From Winogradskyella sp. (lineage in GTDB: Bacteria; Bacteroidota; Bacteroidia; Flavobacteriales; Flavobacteriaceae), in the NCBI GenBank assembly GCA_030149175.1, contig JASBSA010000157.1, positions 1 through 48,563 on the forward strand: 48,563 nucleotides of DNA, read 5' to 3'. Shown here in pieces: positions 29,886-37,377 of this stretch. The position numbers and the translations under genes are program-made. A model generated the notes under the pieces. It saw nothing but the letters and a program-made list of their open reading frames with translations, did no database searches and had not been told where the DNA came from. Position 1 is the stretch's first letter. Each line of letters opens with the position of its first letter.

Positions 29886-29968
29886 TTTTATCCCTTTAAT
29901 GATAAGGATTTCTAGAGTTTTCTACTTCATTGCTGATTTTTTGTAATAGTACCATAATCCCTAAAAAA

Positions 29969-29987
29969 GGTGTACAATTAGGTGTAC
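29969..29987. promoter_or_regulatory. Candidate integrase arm sites, left end
   Basis: GGTGTAC occurs twice in direct orientation (29969-29975 and 29981-29987). The first reads GGTGTACAATTAGG. A 12-of-14 match, GGTGTACTTTTAGG, lies at 45116-45129 near the right end. Also, TTTTTAAGGAAA and a CCTT-TGTAAA block occur both just after the tRNA (29843) and after these sites (29991). Arm-type binding sites or old attachment remnants are the likely reading. Confidence 0.4.
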
Positions 29988-30027
29988 CATTTTTTAAGGA
30001 AAACACCTTATGTAAAATAGCTGTAAA

Positions 30028-31242
30028 ATGAATTACAACAAGACAACAGTTTTATTCTTCTTACACAAAGTAAGGCTAAACAATCAAGGAACTTGCCCAT
30101 TAAGATGTAGAATAACTTACTTAAAAAAAAGAAAAGAGTTTTCTACAGGTATTTTTGTTAGTCCAAAAAGCTGGAACAGTAAAAAGCAAAAGTTACTTGA
30201 TAAAAACACCCAAGAAAAAAGCATTAATATACAGTTAAGCCTGATTAAACAAGAGATTAATCAGGCTTTTTTGTTTCTGCAAGTGAATAAAGAATTTTTT
30301 GATGTAGAAGATATATATCTTCATTACACAGGTAAAAGCATTAAGCAAGATGAAACTGTTCTACAAGTTTTTAAAACTCATAATGATAGGGTTGAAAAAC
30401 TAATAGGTAGAGAATATGTATTGCCTACCCTTTGGAAATTTAAACAAGCAAAAACACTACTAAAGGAATTTATATCTTATAAGTATTCCAAGAATGACTA
30501 TCAATTCAAAGATTTAGAATTAAAGTTCATTAAGGATTATGAGTTCTTTTTAAAATCTGAAAAGAAATTAGCTCAATCCACTATCTATAAAACCATTCAA
30601 AGATTCAGAAAAATCATTAAGATTGCAATTTCTGAAGGCTATTTAGACAAAGACCCTTTTATTCTTTACAAAAGCAAGAGATATAAACCTGAAGTGGTTT
30701 ACCTAACAGAAGAAGAGTTAAAATCTGTTGAAAGCTTTGTTTTTGAAGAAAAGAGGTTAGAAAGAACTAGAGATAGTTTTGTCTTTTGTTGTTATACTGG
30801 TTTAGCATTTTCTGAAATGGATTCTTTAAAAAAAGAGCATTTAAAAATAGGGTTTGATAAAAACCTGTGGATTCAACTTAAAAGGTCAAAAACAAGTAAA
30901 CTTATATCCATTCCTTTGTTACCAAAAGCAATTGAAATTATTGAGAAATATGATAGTTTTAATGAAATAAGAGTTTTACCTAAATTAAGTAATCAAAAGT
31001 TTAATAAAAATCTCAAAGAAATTGCAAGTAAGACTAAAATTAAAAAGAGACTTACACATCATATTGCTAGAAAAACTTTTGCTACTACTGTGTTGCTCTA
31101 TAATGATGTACCTATGGAAATAGTATCTGAATTGTTGGGTCATTCAAGCATAACTATTACAGAGGCTCATTATGGAAAGATTGTACAGAAAAAGGTAAGT
31201 GAACAGATGAAAAGTTTATCAAAGAAGTTAAATTCTAAATAA
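30028..31242 (+). CDS. Tyrosine recombinase (integrase), Bacteroidetes type
   Basis: The 404-residue integrase has an N-terminal arm-binding domain (about 8-60, ending WNSKKQKLL), a SAM-like core-binding domain (about 110-205) and the catalytic domain (about 220-400). Catalytic residues seen are Lys288, His345 and Arg348 (HHIARKTFAT), His372 (LLGHSS) and the nucleophile Tyr382 (EAHYGKI). The position of the first catalytic arginine is alanine (TGLAFSEM, Ala260), as is common in IntDOT-like Bacteroidetes integrases. It lies 186 bases from attL and reads inward. It presumably catalyses integration at the tRNA. Its stop overlaps the convergent HNH gene by eight bases. Confidence 0.93.
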   Translation: MNYNKTTVLFFLHKVRLNNQGTCPLRCRITYLKKRKEFSTGIFVSPKSWNSKKQKLLDKNTQEKSINIQLSLIKQEINQAFLFLQVNKEFFDVEDIYLHYTGKSIKQDETVLQVFKTHNDRVEKLIGREYVLPTLWKFKQAKTLLKEFISYKYSKNDYQFKDLELKFIKDYEFFLKSEKKLAQSTIYKTIQRFRKIIKIAISEGYLDKDPFILYKSKRYKPEVVYLTEEELKSVESFVFEEKRLERTRDSFVFCCYTGLAFSEMDSLKKEHLKIGFDKNLWIQLKRSKTSKLISIPLLPKAIEIIEKYDSFNEIRVLPKLSNQKFNKNLKEIASKTKIKKRLTHHIARKTFATTVLLYNDVPMEIVSELLGHSSITITEAHYGKIVQKKVSEQMKSLSKKLNSK

Positions 31243-32215
31243 CATAAACTTCCTTGTTATGCCATTCTAAGCTTTCAGGAGATGGATACCATTTAATGTT
31301 TTCTGGAAGCTTTATCTGTTTGCCATCAAATTGAGAAATTGAATAAACAGAATTACTTTCTGAGACAGTAGGTGAAACTCTTACTATATAGTCTTTGTTT
31401 ATTGTTATTAATCCTCTGTCAAATGCTCTGTGAAGATTTGGTGACAATGAAATACCATTTGGAATAGTATCATCTTTAGAAATACTGAAAGGGACAATAT
31501 GACAAGCATCTACCATTTGAGCATTAATGATTGTTTCTATCTTCATTTCAGAAATACAGCAGGAGTAATTATAGATTTTAGGAATATTTTTTTTAAATAA
31601 ACCACTTCTAACAAATATCTCTTCTTCAAATTCATCATCATTAAGCTTTGTTCTTAACTCAAAAATATGTTTTTGATATTCAGTTTTATTTTCATTTAGT
31701 AATTGACTTTCAATTTTAGATTCTGTTTCATTTCCTTGAATTAAATAATAATTGGCTTTGGTGTTGGGAAAATATTGATACAGAAGTAAATCTAAAAAAA
31801 AAGCAGAATGTATAGGGTTGCATAGGATTTTAAAAAGAACTTTATCTATTTCTGCAAAAGCAATGGTTTCATTAAGATTTTTAAAACTCTTTATGCTTTT
31901 AGAATTAGTTAATTTAAGCTCTAAACCTATTTTAGTAACCAAGTGCCAAAAAGGTTCACTTCTCATATGAAAAAAAGGAAGTGAAAAGTTTGATGTATGT
32001 TTAGTTTCAACCAGCTTATGCCAATTGTTCTTAAAAGCTAATAATAAATCTGTTGTTATGTAAATTCTATTAGTATTGATTTTTTCATTTTGGATTAATT
32101 CAATAATAGAAATTAGCAAAACAGGCTTATGAGGTGCTCTTCCAAGCCCCTTATTATAGCCTCTATTTAAGCTTTTAAAATAATTGGCATATATGCTGAC
32201 TGTTTTTTCATTCAT
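31235..32215 (-). CDS. HNH_2-family endonuclease, restriction-like
   Basis: The 326-residue protein has an N-terminal domain (about 8-140; RAPHKPVLLISIIELI, then NFSLPFFHMRSEPFWHL) and a C-terminal HNH_2 nuclease domain (CCISEMKIE, then DACHIVPFSISKDD and SLSPNLHRAFDRGL). This architecture is found in putative restriction endonucleases without a partner methylase. A GTG start at 32221 adds two residues; the ATG at 32215 is preferred. It lies 24 bases after the polymerase-like gene on the same strand, so they are likely co-transcribed. The target is unknown. Whether it cuts modified or unmodified DNA cannot be told. Confidence 0.8.
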   Translation of the reverse strand: MNEKTVSIYANYFKSLNRGYNKGLGRAPHKPVLLISIIELIQNEKINTNRIYITTDLLLAFKNNWHKLVETKHTSNFSLPFFHMRSEPFWHLVTKIGLELKLTNSKSIKSFKNLNETIAFAEIDKVLFKILCNPIHSAFFLDLLLYQYFPNTKANYYLIQGNETESKIESQLLNENKTEYQKHIFELRTKLNDDEFEEEIFVRSGLFKKNIPKIYNYSCCISEMKIETIINAQMVDACHIVPFSISKDDTIPNGISLSPNLHRAFDRGLITINKDYIVRVSPTVSESNSVYSISQFDGKQIKLPENIKWYPSPESLEWHNKEVYVI

Positions 32216-32239
32216 GACCACTAATATAGCTACATTTCT

Positions 32240-33712
32240 TTATGCAGACCAGCTTTCAACACTAAGAACAGGCTTAAATCCAATTGCTTCAAACAAAACC
32301 TCAGTTAGAACTTTATGGACTTTACCCTCATTACCTTTGGTTGTAACAATTGAATCATGAATTGTGTATATAGGTAAGTTTGGATACTCACATGCAATTT
32401 TTTTTGTTGCATTATCCAAAACTAGTTTAGCCTCAAAATTCTGGAGACTACATGCTAAAGCTCTATGGGCTCTTTTTTTGCCCTTTTTTATTTCATTAAA
32501 GATGTTGTAAACATCAGGAAATAAATCCTTAAATGCTTTCATGTATTTTTTATAACCAATAGAAGAGTTTTGACTGTAAATAGCTTCAATAACCCTTGTT
32601 TTGACAGCTTTTCTTAATGTAGCTCTATCATCAACTAAATCTAATTCTCCTATTTCATGCATGTAGTCAATGAATCTTTCATATAATTGCCCTTTTGAGA
32701 CAAGTTGAATGTACTCTTGAACATTTTTACTATCATAATAGAGCCAGAAAGAGAAGAGAATAGATTCATCAAAATCTTTATTATATAGTTTAATAGAATC
32801 TACTAATCCATATTTAATAATCAAATCAGGATTAAGGAAGGCTAATGACAAGTAAGGTTGAGAGTTTTTAATGTCAACAGCTACCAAATGTTGACCATCA
32901 TATCTTATAAACTGTCTCAAATCACTTTTAATTTGTGTTAATACAGTGTGCATTCTGCCAGCAGTTGTATCAATCTTATTTAAAAAGCTACTTTTGTGAA
33001 TTTTAAGTATCCCAATTTTCTTTAAATTATATCTATTTATAGCAGCACTATAGCCAATTTGTTCTGTTTCTGCTAAAAGTTGATTATGGATATAATTCAT
33101 TGCATTTGAGTAATCAATTGAGAGTTTACTGTCAAACCACTTTGTTAGATGCCCATATTCAGAAATATCATTATTAATCAATACTACTTTAGATTCACTA
33201 AAATCTAAGTGAAAATATTTAGAAATACTTTTTAGTAGTGTTTTTTTAGTGATATAACACTCCTTTACTGGAGAAAGGTAATTTACTGAAAATTTATAGC
33301 CTAAAGACTTCTCATTTGGAATATAAAAACCATCTGTCTCTAACACACCTATTTTAACAAAATACTCTAAATACTTGTTATAGTTCCTTACTCTCTTTTG
33401 AAGTAATTGAGCATTTAAGAATGTAAATGGATAGTTTTTCTTTTGCCATTTATAATGGCCAGACTTACTTTTTTTCTTATGAAATCTAATAGCAGTTATT
33501 TGATGAAGAATGTATATAGCCTCATCATTTTGGAACTTAAAGTTTGGTGGATAAACTTCTGTAAGTTTGTCCAAATTCACTTTTTCTGGGATGTAACAAG
33601 GAAAGCCTTGTTTACCAAACACTCTTGCCTGATTTACTCCTACAGGTGAGTTTTGCTTTGTTATTACCTCTGATTTTTCAAGAGTAAGAGGTTTTTCTTG
33701 GGTTTTTACCAT
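32240..33712 (-). CDS. Divergent family-A-like polymerase (PolA palm motifs)
   Basis: I do not recognise a named family, but the C-terminal half carries the ordered motifs of DNA polymerase I. Residue numbers below use the longer frame from the TTG at 33727. They are T-x-GR (TTAGR, 254-258), motif A with Asp285 (LVAVDIKNSQPYL), motif B R372-x3-K376-x7-Y384 (LRKAVKTRVIEAIY), a QGTAADII-like helix (LQNFEAKLVLD, 428-438) and motif C His457-Asp458 (YTIHDSIVT). Residues 1-240 show no exonuclease domain; 65-150 may be a winged helix. The ATG at 33712 is chosen because GAGGGGAG stands before it, giving 490 residues. It could replicate the element. A single-subunit RNA polymerase relative or inactive paralogue is possible. 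Confidence 0.72.
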   Translation of the reverse strand: MVKTQEKPLTLEKSEVITKQNSPVGVNQARVFGKQGFPCYIPEKVNLDKLTEVYPPNFKFQNDEAIYILHQITAIRFHKKKSKSGHYKWQKKNYPFTFLNAQLLQKRVRNYNKYLEYFVKIGVLETDGFYIPNEKSLGYKFSVNYLSPVKECYITKKTLLKSISKYFHLDFSESKVVLINNDISEYGHLTKWFDSKLSIDYSNAMNYIHNQLLAETEQIGYSAAINRYNLKKIGILKIHKSSFLNKIDTTAGRMHTVLTQIKSDLRQFIRYDGQHLVAVDIKNSQPYLSLAFLNPDLIIKYGLVDSIKLYNKDFDESILFSFWLYYDSKNVQEYIQLVSKGQLYERFIDYMHEIGELDLVDDRATLRKAVKTRVIEAIYSQNSSIGYKKYMKAFKDLFPDVYNIFNEIKKGKKRAHRALACSLQNFEAKLVLDNATKKIACEYPNLPIYTIHDSIVTTKGNEGKVHKVLTEVLFEAIGFKPVLSVESWSA

Positions 33713-33832
33713 ACTCCCCTCAACCAAGGGGTAACAACTACTGTAATTGTAATTGTTAGCTATAAGTGAAGTTGAAACTGAATAGAAAAACCACTAAATA
33801 TTCAGAGCACTCATTAGCTGCATTTGCATTAC

Positions 33833-33867
33833 AAAAATACAAAATTTGATAGAATTAACCTATCAAA
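33833..33867. promoter_or_regulatory. Divergent control region with palindrome
   Basis: TTTGATAG and CTATCAAA (33845-33852 and 33860-33867) form a perfect eight-base inverted repeat with a seven-base spacer. Next to it, on the minus strand, TATTTTTG (33832-33839) matches the -7 box and could drive the polymerase-like gene. The palindrome would then sit just upstream of that box and 29 bases before the ATPase gene on plus, so one regulator could govern both directions. Confidence 0.4.
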
Positions 33868-33895
33868 AAGTTAATAATTAATAAATTTTTTCAAT

Positions 33896-34759
33896 ATGGA
33901 ATTAAGAAAATCAGAAAGAAGAAATGCCAAGATTAAAATGGCATTACAAGCACCAAGTGGCGCAGGAAAAACTTACAGTTCACTACTAATTGCTAAAGGA
34001 CTTGTAAATGGTGACTTTTCAAAAGTTGCTATAATTGATACAGAAAATGGGAGTGCAGATTTGTATGCTCATTTAGGGGAATATAATGTGCTTTCATTGA
34101 AGCCACCTTTCTCACCAGAAAGTTATATTGAGGCAATTGATGTCTGTTTGAAAGCAGGGATTGAAGTCATAATTATTGATAGTATTTCTCATTGTTGGGA
34201 TTTCTTGATTGAGTATCATGCTTCTTTACCAGGTAACAGTTTTACCAATTGGAACAAGATTACACCAAGGCAGAAAGCTTTTGTAAATAAAATGCTTCAA
34301 GCCAATGCACACATTATTGCAACCATGAGAACTAAACAAGACTATGTTCTCAATCAAAAAGATGGAAAGTTCATTCCTGAGAAAGTTGGTCTTAAAGCAG
34401 TACAAAGAGATGGAGTGGACTATGAGTTTACCTTAGTATTTGACATTGATATCAAACACTTTGCTAAAGCTTCAAAAGACAGAACTGGACTCTATTCTGA
34501 TAAACCTGAATTTATTATCACATCAGGAGTAGGTAAGCAAATCAAAGAATGGTGTAATTCTGGAACTGACCTTGATGCAGTTAAGGAAGAGATTCAAAAT
34601 TGCTCAACAAATGAAGAGTTGAATGAGCTGTATCAAAAACATATAGTTTGGAAAGAGTTACTGAACCCAAATTTTATTAAAAAGCAACAAGAAATAAAAT
34701 CTAATCAATTGTCAAACCTAAATAATTTTAGTCAAAATGGAACTACAAATAGTCAATAA
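33896..34759 (+). CDS. Sak4-like phage-type RecA-fold ATPase
   Basis: The 287-residue ATPase has Walker A APSGAGKT (19-26), a strand with IIDTENGSADLYA (about 47-59) and Walker B EVIIIDSISHCWD (Asp96). It fits the phage nucleotide-binding/AAA_24 group that includes Sak4, short RecA-like proteins assisting single-strand annealing and replication. A low-complexity Asn/Gln tail ends it. The only CpG of the element lies in its Walker A codons (Gly22-Ala23). The next gene begins inside its last codons (23-base overlap), so they are coupled. It opens the plus-strand replication module. Confidence 0.78.
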   Translation: MELRKSERRNAKIKMALQAPSGAGKTYSSLLIAKGLVNGDFSKVAIIDTENGSADLYAHLGEYNVLSLKPPFSPESYIEAIDVCLKAGIEVIIIDSISHCWDFLIEYHASLPGNSFTNWNKITPRQKAFVNKMLQANAHIIATMRTKQDYVLNQKDGKFIPEKVGLKAVQRDGVDYEFTLVFDIDIKHFAKASKDRTGLYSDKPEFIITSGVGKQIKEWCNSGTDLDAVKEEIQNCSTNEELNELYQKHIVWKELLNPNFIKKQQEIKSNQLSNLNNFSQNGTTNSQ

Positions 34760-35720
34760 ATCAAAAAGTGCTAGCATAATAGAGGTCAAGGGGAGAGAAA
34801 TTCTTTCAAATCCTTTTATAGAGTCTAATACAAAAGAGATTAGTATAGATCATTTAAAGAGAGATTGTACTATACCTGTCTTTGCTAAGGATAATGAAAT
34901 CACTATAAGTCATCAGGATTTTATTGAAGGTGTTCAGCAGTCAGCAAAGGATGTTTTTAGCCATCAGGAGTTTTCTATGCCATCAATAAGGGTTTCCCAC
35001 ATCATTAAAGGAAGAACTCCAGAGGCTATAAGAAAACCAGCAAATGAACTACTGCCTCATGAAAAGACCATTTATTATGAAAGAATGGCTTTTAATATTG
35101 ACATTCCAACTATTCTGGAATCAATTTCTGGAAACAAATTGTCCTTATCAGTAGGAGGAGTAAGAGCTTACAACCAAGAGAACCTTTACTCAAAAAAATC
35201 ACTTGAAAAGTTTAAGGTCTTTGTAGGTTTCAAAAATTGGGTGTGTACCAACCTTTGTATATCTACAGATGGTTTTTCAGGAGAGATTAGAGCAAGTAAC
35301 ATAGATGATTTACAAAATCAGGTCTATCAATTGTTGTCTAGTTATAGTATGGAAAAGCACTTGGAACAGATGAGTAATTTACAGGAACAATTCTTAACTG
35401 AATCCCAATTTGCACAACTCTTAGGAAAAGCAAGATTATATAATCACTTACCTAAAAAGTTAAAGACTAATTTACCAGAATTGATTTTCAATGATGGTCA
35501 GTTAAATGCAGTAGCAAGAGATTATTATGAGGATGAAAGCTTCTGTAAAGATGAGGAAGGTAACATCAATCTTTGGAATGTTTATAACCTCTTTACAGGA
35601 GCTAATAAGAGCAGCTATATTGATTCTTTTTTAGAAAGAAATGTAAATGCTCACAACTTTACCAATTCAATTTCTGAAGCTTTAAAAGGCAACAGTAGTT
35701 ACCATTGGTTTTTGAGTTGA
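34737..35720 (+). CDS. DUF3871 family protein
   Basis: The 327-residue protein is of a family widespread on Bacteroidetes mobile elements: NPFIESNTKEISIDHLKRDC then PVFAKDNEITISHQDF near the start, and LSVGGVRAYNQENLY in the middle. It is distantly similar to DUF932 phage/plasmid proteins. The function is not known; the repeated company of recombination genes suggests DNA metabolism. It overlaps the Sak4-like gene and is followed by a strong hairpin. Confidence 0.72.
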   Translation: MELQIVNKSKSASIIEVKGREILSNPFIESNTKEISIDHLKRDCTIPVFAKDNEITISHQDFIEGVQQSAKDVFSHQEFSMPSIRVSHIIKGRTPEAIRKPANELLPHEKTIYYERMAFNIDIPTILESISGNKLSLSVGGVRAYNQENLYSKKSLEKFKVFVGFKNWVCTNLCISTDGFSGEIRASNIDDLQNQVYQLLSSYSMEKHLEQMSNLQEQFLTESQFAQLLGKARLYNHLPKKLKTNLPELIFNDGQLNAVARDYYEDESFCKDEEGNINLWNVYNLFTGANKSSYIDSFLERNVNAHNFTNSISEALKGNSSYHWFLS

Positions 35721-35721
35721 A

Positions 35722-35753
35722 AATATAGACCTCATAATTATGGGGTCTATATT
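35722..35753. terminator. Long hairpin between DUF3871 and the ATPase gene
   Basis: A 14-base-pair stem (AATATAGACCTCAT with ATGGGGTCTATATT, one T-G pair, loop AATT) starts two bases after the DUF3871 stop. There is no T run, so it may be a weak terminator, a processing site or a protein-binding cruciform that separates the replication module from the defence module. Confidence 0.55.
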
Positions 35754-35798
35754 GTATTAAAAGTAATTGAATTTGTAAATTTAAGTCAAATTAATTTT

Positions 35799-37376
35799 AT
35801 GAAACTTAGGATACAGAATTTCAGAAGCTTAAAAGATACTGGTGATATTGAAATAAAACCTATAACTATATTAGTAGGAAGAAACAGTTCAGGAAAGAGC
35901 TCTTTTTTAAGAACATTTCCTATGTTAAAGCAGAGTGTTCAAGAAAGAACCATTTCTCCAATTTTATTGTATGGTGATTATGTAGATTTTGGCTCTTATA
36001 AAGATATTAAACCACATTTTTCAAAAAAGTCTAATGAATTTTATGAACTGACATTTACTCTGAATAGTAAATATCTAGACACTAACTATTCAAAAAAAGC
36101 TGGTGGACTTGGTTTCAGAGGTAAGAAATTAAACAAGAATTTTGATTTTAAATACAGTTTGAAATTTAATGAAAATAGAAGGCAGTTAATTCAAATTTCC
36201 TGTATTAGATTTGAGGCTCTTGAGAACACAATTAAAATTGATTTAGACCAAGAGTCTAAAAAAATATCTTCTATATCTATAAATGGTGATAAACTGTATG
36301 GAGTTGAGGATAACCTGATTTTTTCTGATTATGGAGAATTTGATATAGATATCTATGCAGATAGAAAAAGTTCTGATAAATCAGAAAGATTTGTAAGAGC
36401 TAGAAGTTTCTTCACTCAGAGTATTATCAATTGTATTTCTAAGTATGTCCATGGAGCAACAAAAAACACAACCAAACTTAGAATTTTTAATAGCATATAT
36501 TTTGATGAAGATGAGGAGATGCTGAAATTAATGAAAGGCATTAGCTACCCTAGTGGTTGGAGGAAAAAAATAGCTAATTGGACTATTTCATCTAAAGAAT
36601 TTATTGAATTGAAGAACTATGTTTTTCTGCAACAATACATTGCATCAGCATTTTCAATAAACAACCACCTGAAAAATATTTTTTTAAATATGAACTATAT
36701 AGCCCCATTAAGGGCTACAGCAGAAAGATATTACAGAATACAACATCTTGCAGTGAATGAAGTTGACCCAAATGGAAAAAATCTACCAGCTTTTTTAGGA
36801 AGCTTAACAGATAGTCAATTACATAATTTTCAAAATTGGACTTATCAAAATTTTAGTTTTAAGACTAAAATATCAAAAATAGAGGGGCACTATTCTATTA
36901 AAATAGAGCATGATGGTGGATATGAGATTAATTTGTCAGATATGGGTTTTGGGTATTCTCAAATTTTACCAATTTTAACTCAAATATGGCATTCCACTTA
37001 TAGTAAAAACTATAGAAGAAATCCATTTTTATATTCTAACAATTTAGAAAAGATTATTGTAATTGAACAACCAGAACTTCACTTACACCCTGAATTTCAA
37101 GCAAAATTTGCTGATTCAATTGCAAAAATTATTACATTTTCCAAAAGAAGTGGGGTCTATGTAAAGTTGATTATTGAAACACATAGTGATATAATTATTA
37201 ATAGGCTAGGAGATTGTATACTGAATGAAAGTATATCAAATGATGATATTAATATTGTCATATTCAACAAAAAAAGTGAAATCAGTTCTACAGAAATAAG
37301 AACTTCACATTATGACAAAGAAGGTAATTTAGTAGATTGGCCATTAGGTTTTTTTCAACCTACATATTTATCATAA
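35799..37376 (+). CDS. ABC-type ATPase with DUF3696 tail, defence-type (AriA/OLD-like)
   Basis: The 525-residue protein has Walker A GRNSSGKSS (27-35) directly after MKLRIQNFRSL, a signature-like LSDMGFGYSQILP, Walker B IIVIEQPELHLHP (Glu423/Glu426) and an H-loop ETHSD (460-464). The end STEIRTSHYDKEGN then WPLGFFQ fits DUF3696. Such SMC/ABC-like ATPases pair with effector nucleases in anti-phage systems (OLD, AbiL, PARIS AriA). The next gene begins two bases downstream and carries TOPRIM-like motifs, so the pair is probably one sensor/effector system. It contains no CpG. Confidence 0.78.
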   Translation: MKLRIQNFRSLKDTGDIEIKPITILVGRNSSGKSSFLRTFPMLKQSVQERTISPILLYGDYVDFGSYKDIKPHFSKKSNEFYELTFTLNSKYLDTNYSKKAGGLGFRGKKLNKNFDFKYSLKFNENRRQLIQISCIRFEALENTIKIDLDQESKKISSISINGDKLYGVEDNLIFSDYGEFDIDIYADRKSSDKSERFVRARSFFTQSIINCISKYVHGATKNTTKLRIFNSIYFDEDEEMLKLMKGISYPSGWRKKIANWTISSKEFIELKNYVFLQQYIASAFSINNHLKNIFLNMNYIAPLRATAERYYRIQHLAVNEVDPNGKNLPAFLGSLTDSQLHNFQNWTYQNFSFKTKISKIEGHYSIKIEHDGGYEINLSDMGFGYSQILPILTQIWHSTYSKNYRRNPFLYSNNLEKIIVIEQPELHLHPEFQAKFADSIAKIITFSKRSGVYVKLIIETHSDIIINRLGDCILNESISNDDINIVIFNKKSEISSTEIRTSHYDKEGNLVDWPLGFFQPTYLS

Positions 37377-37377
37377 T

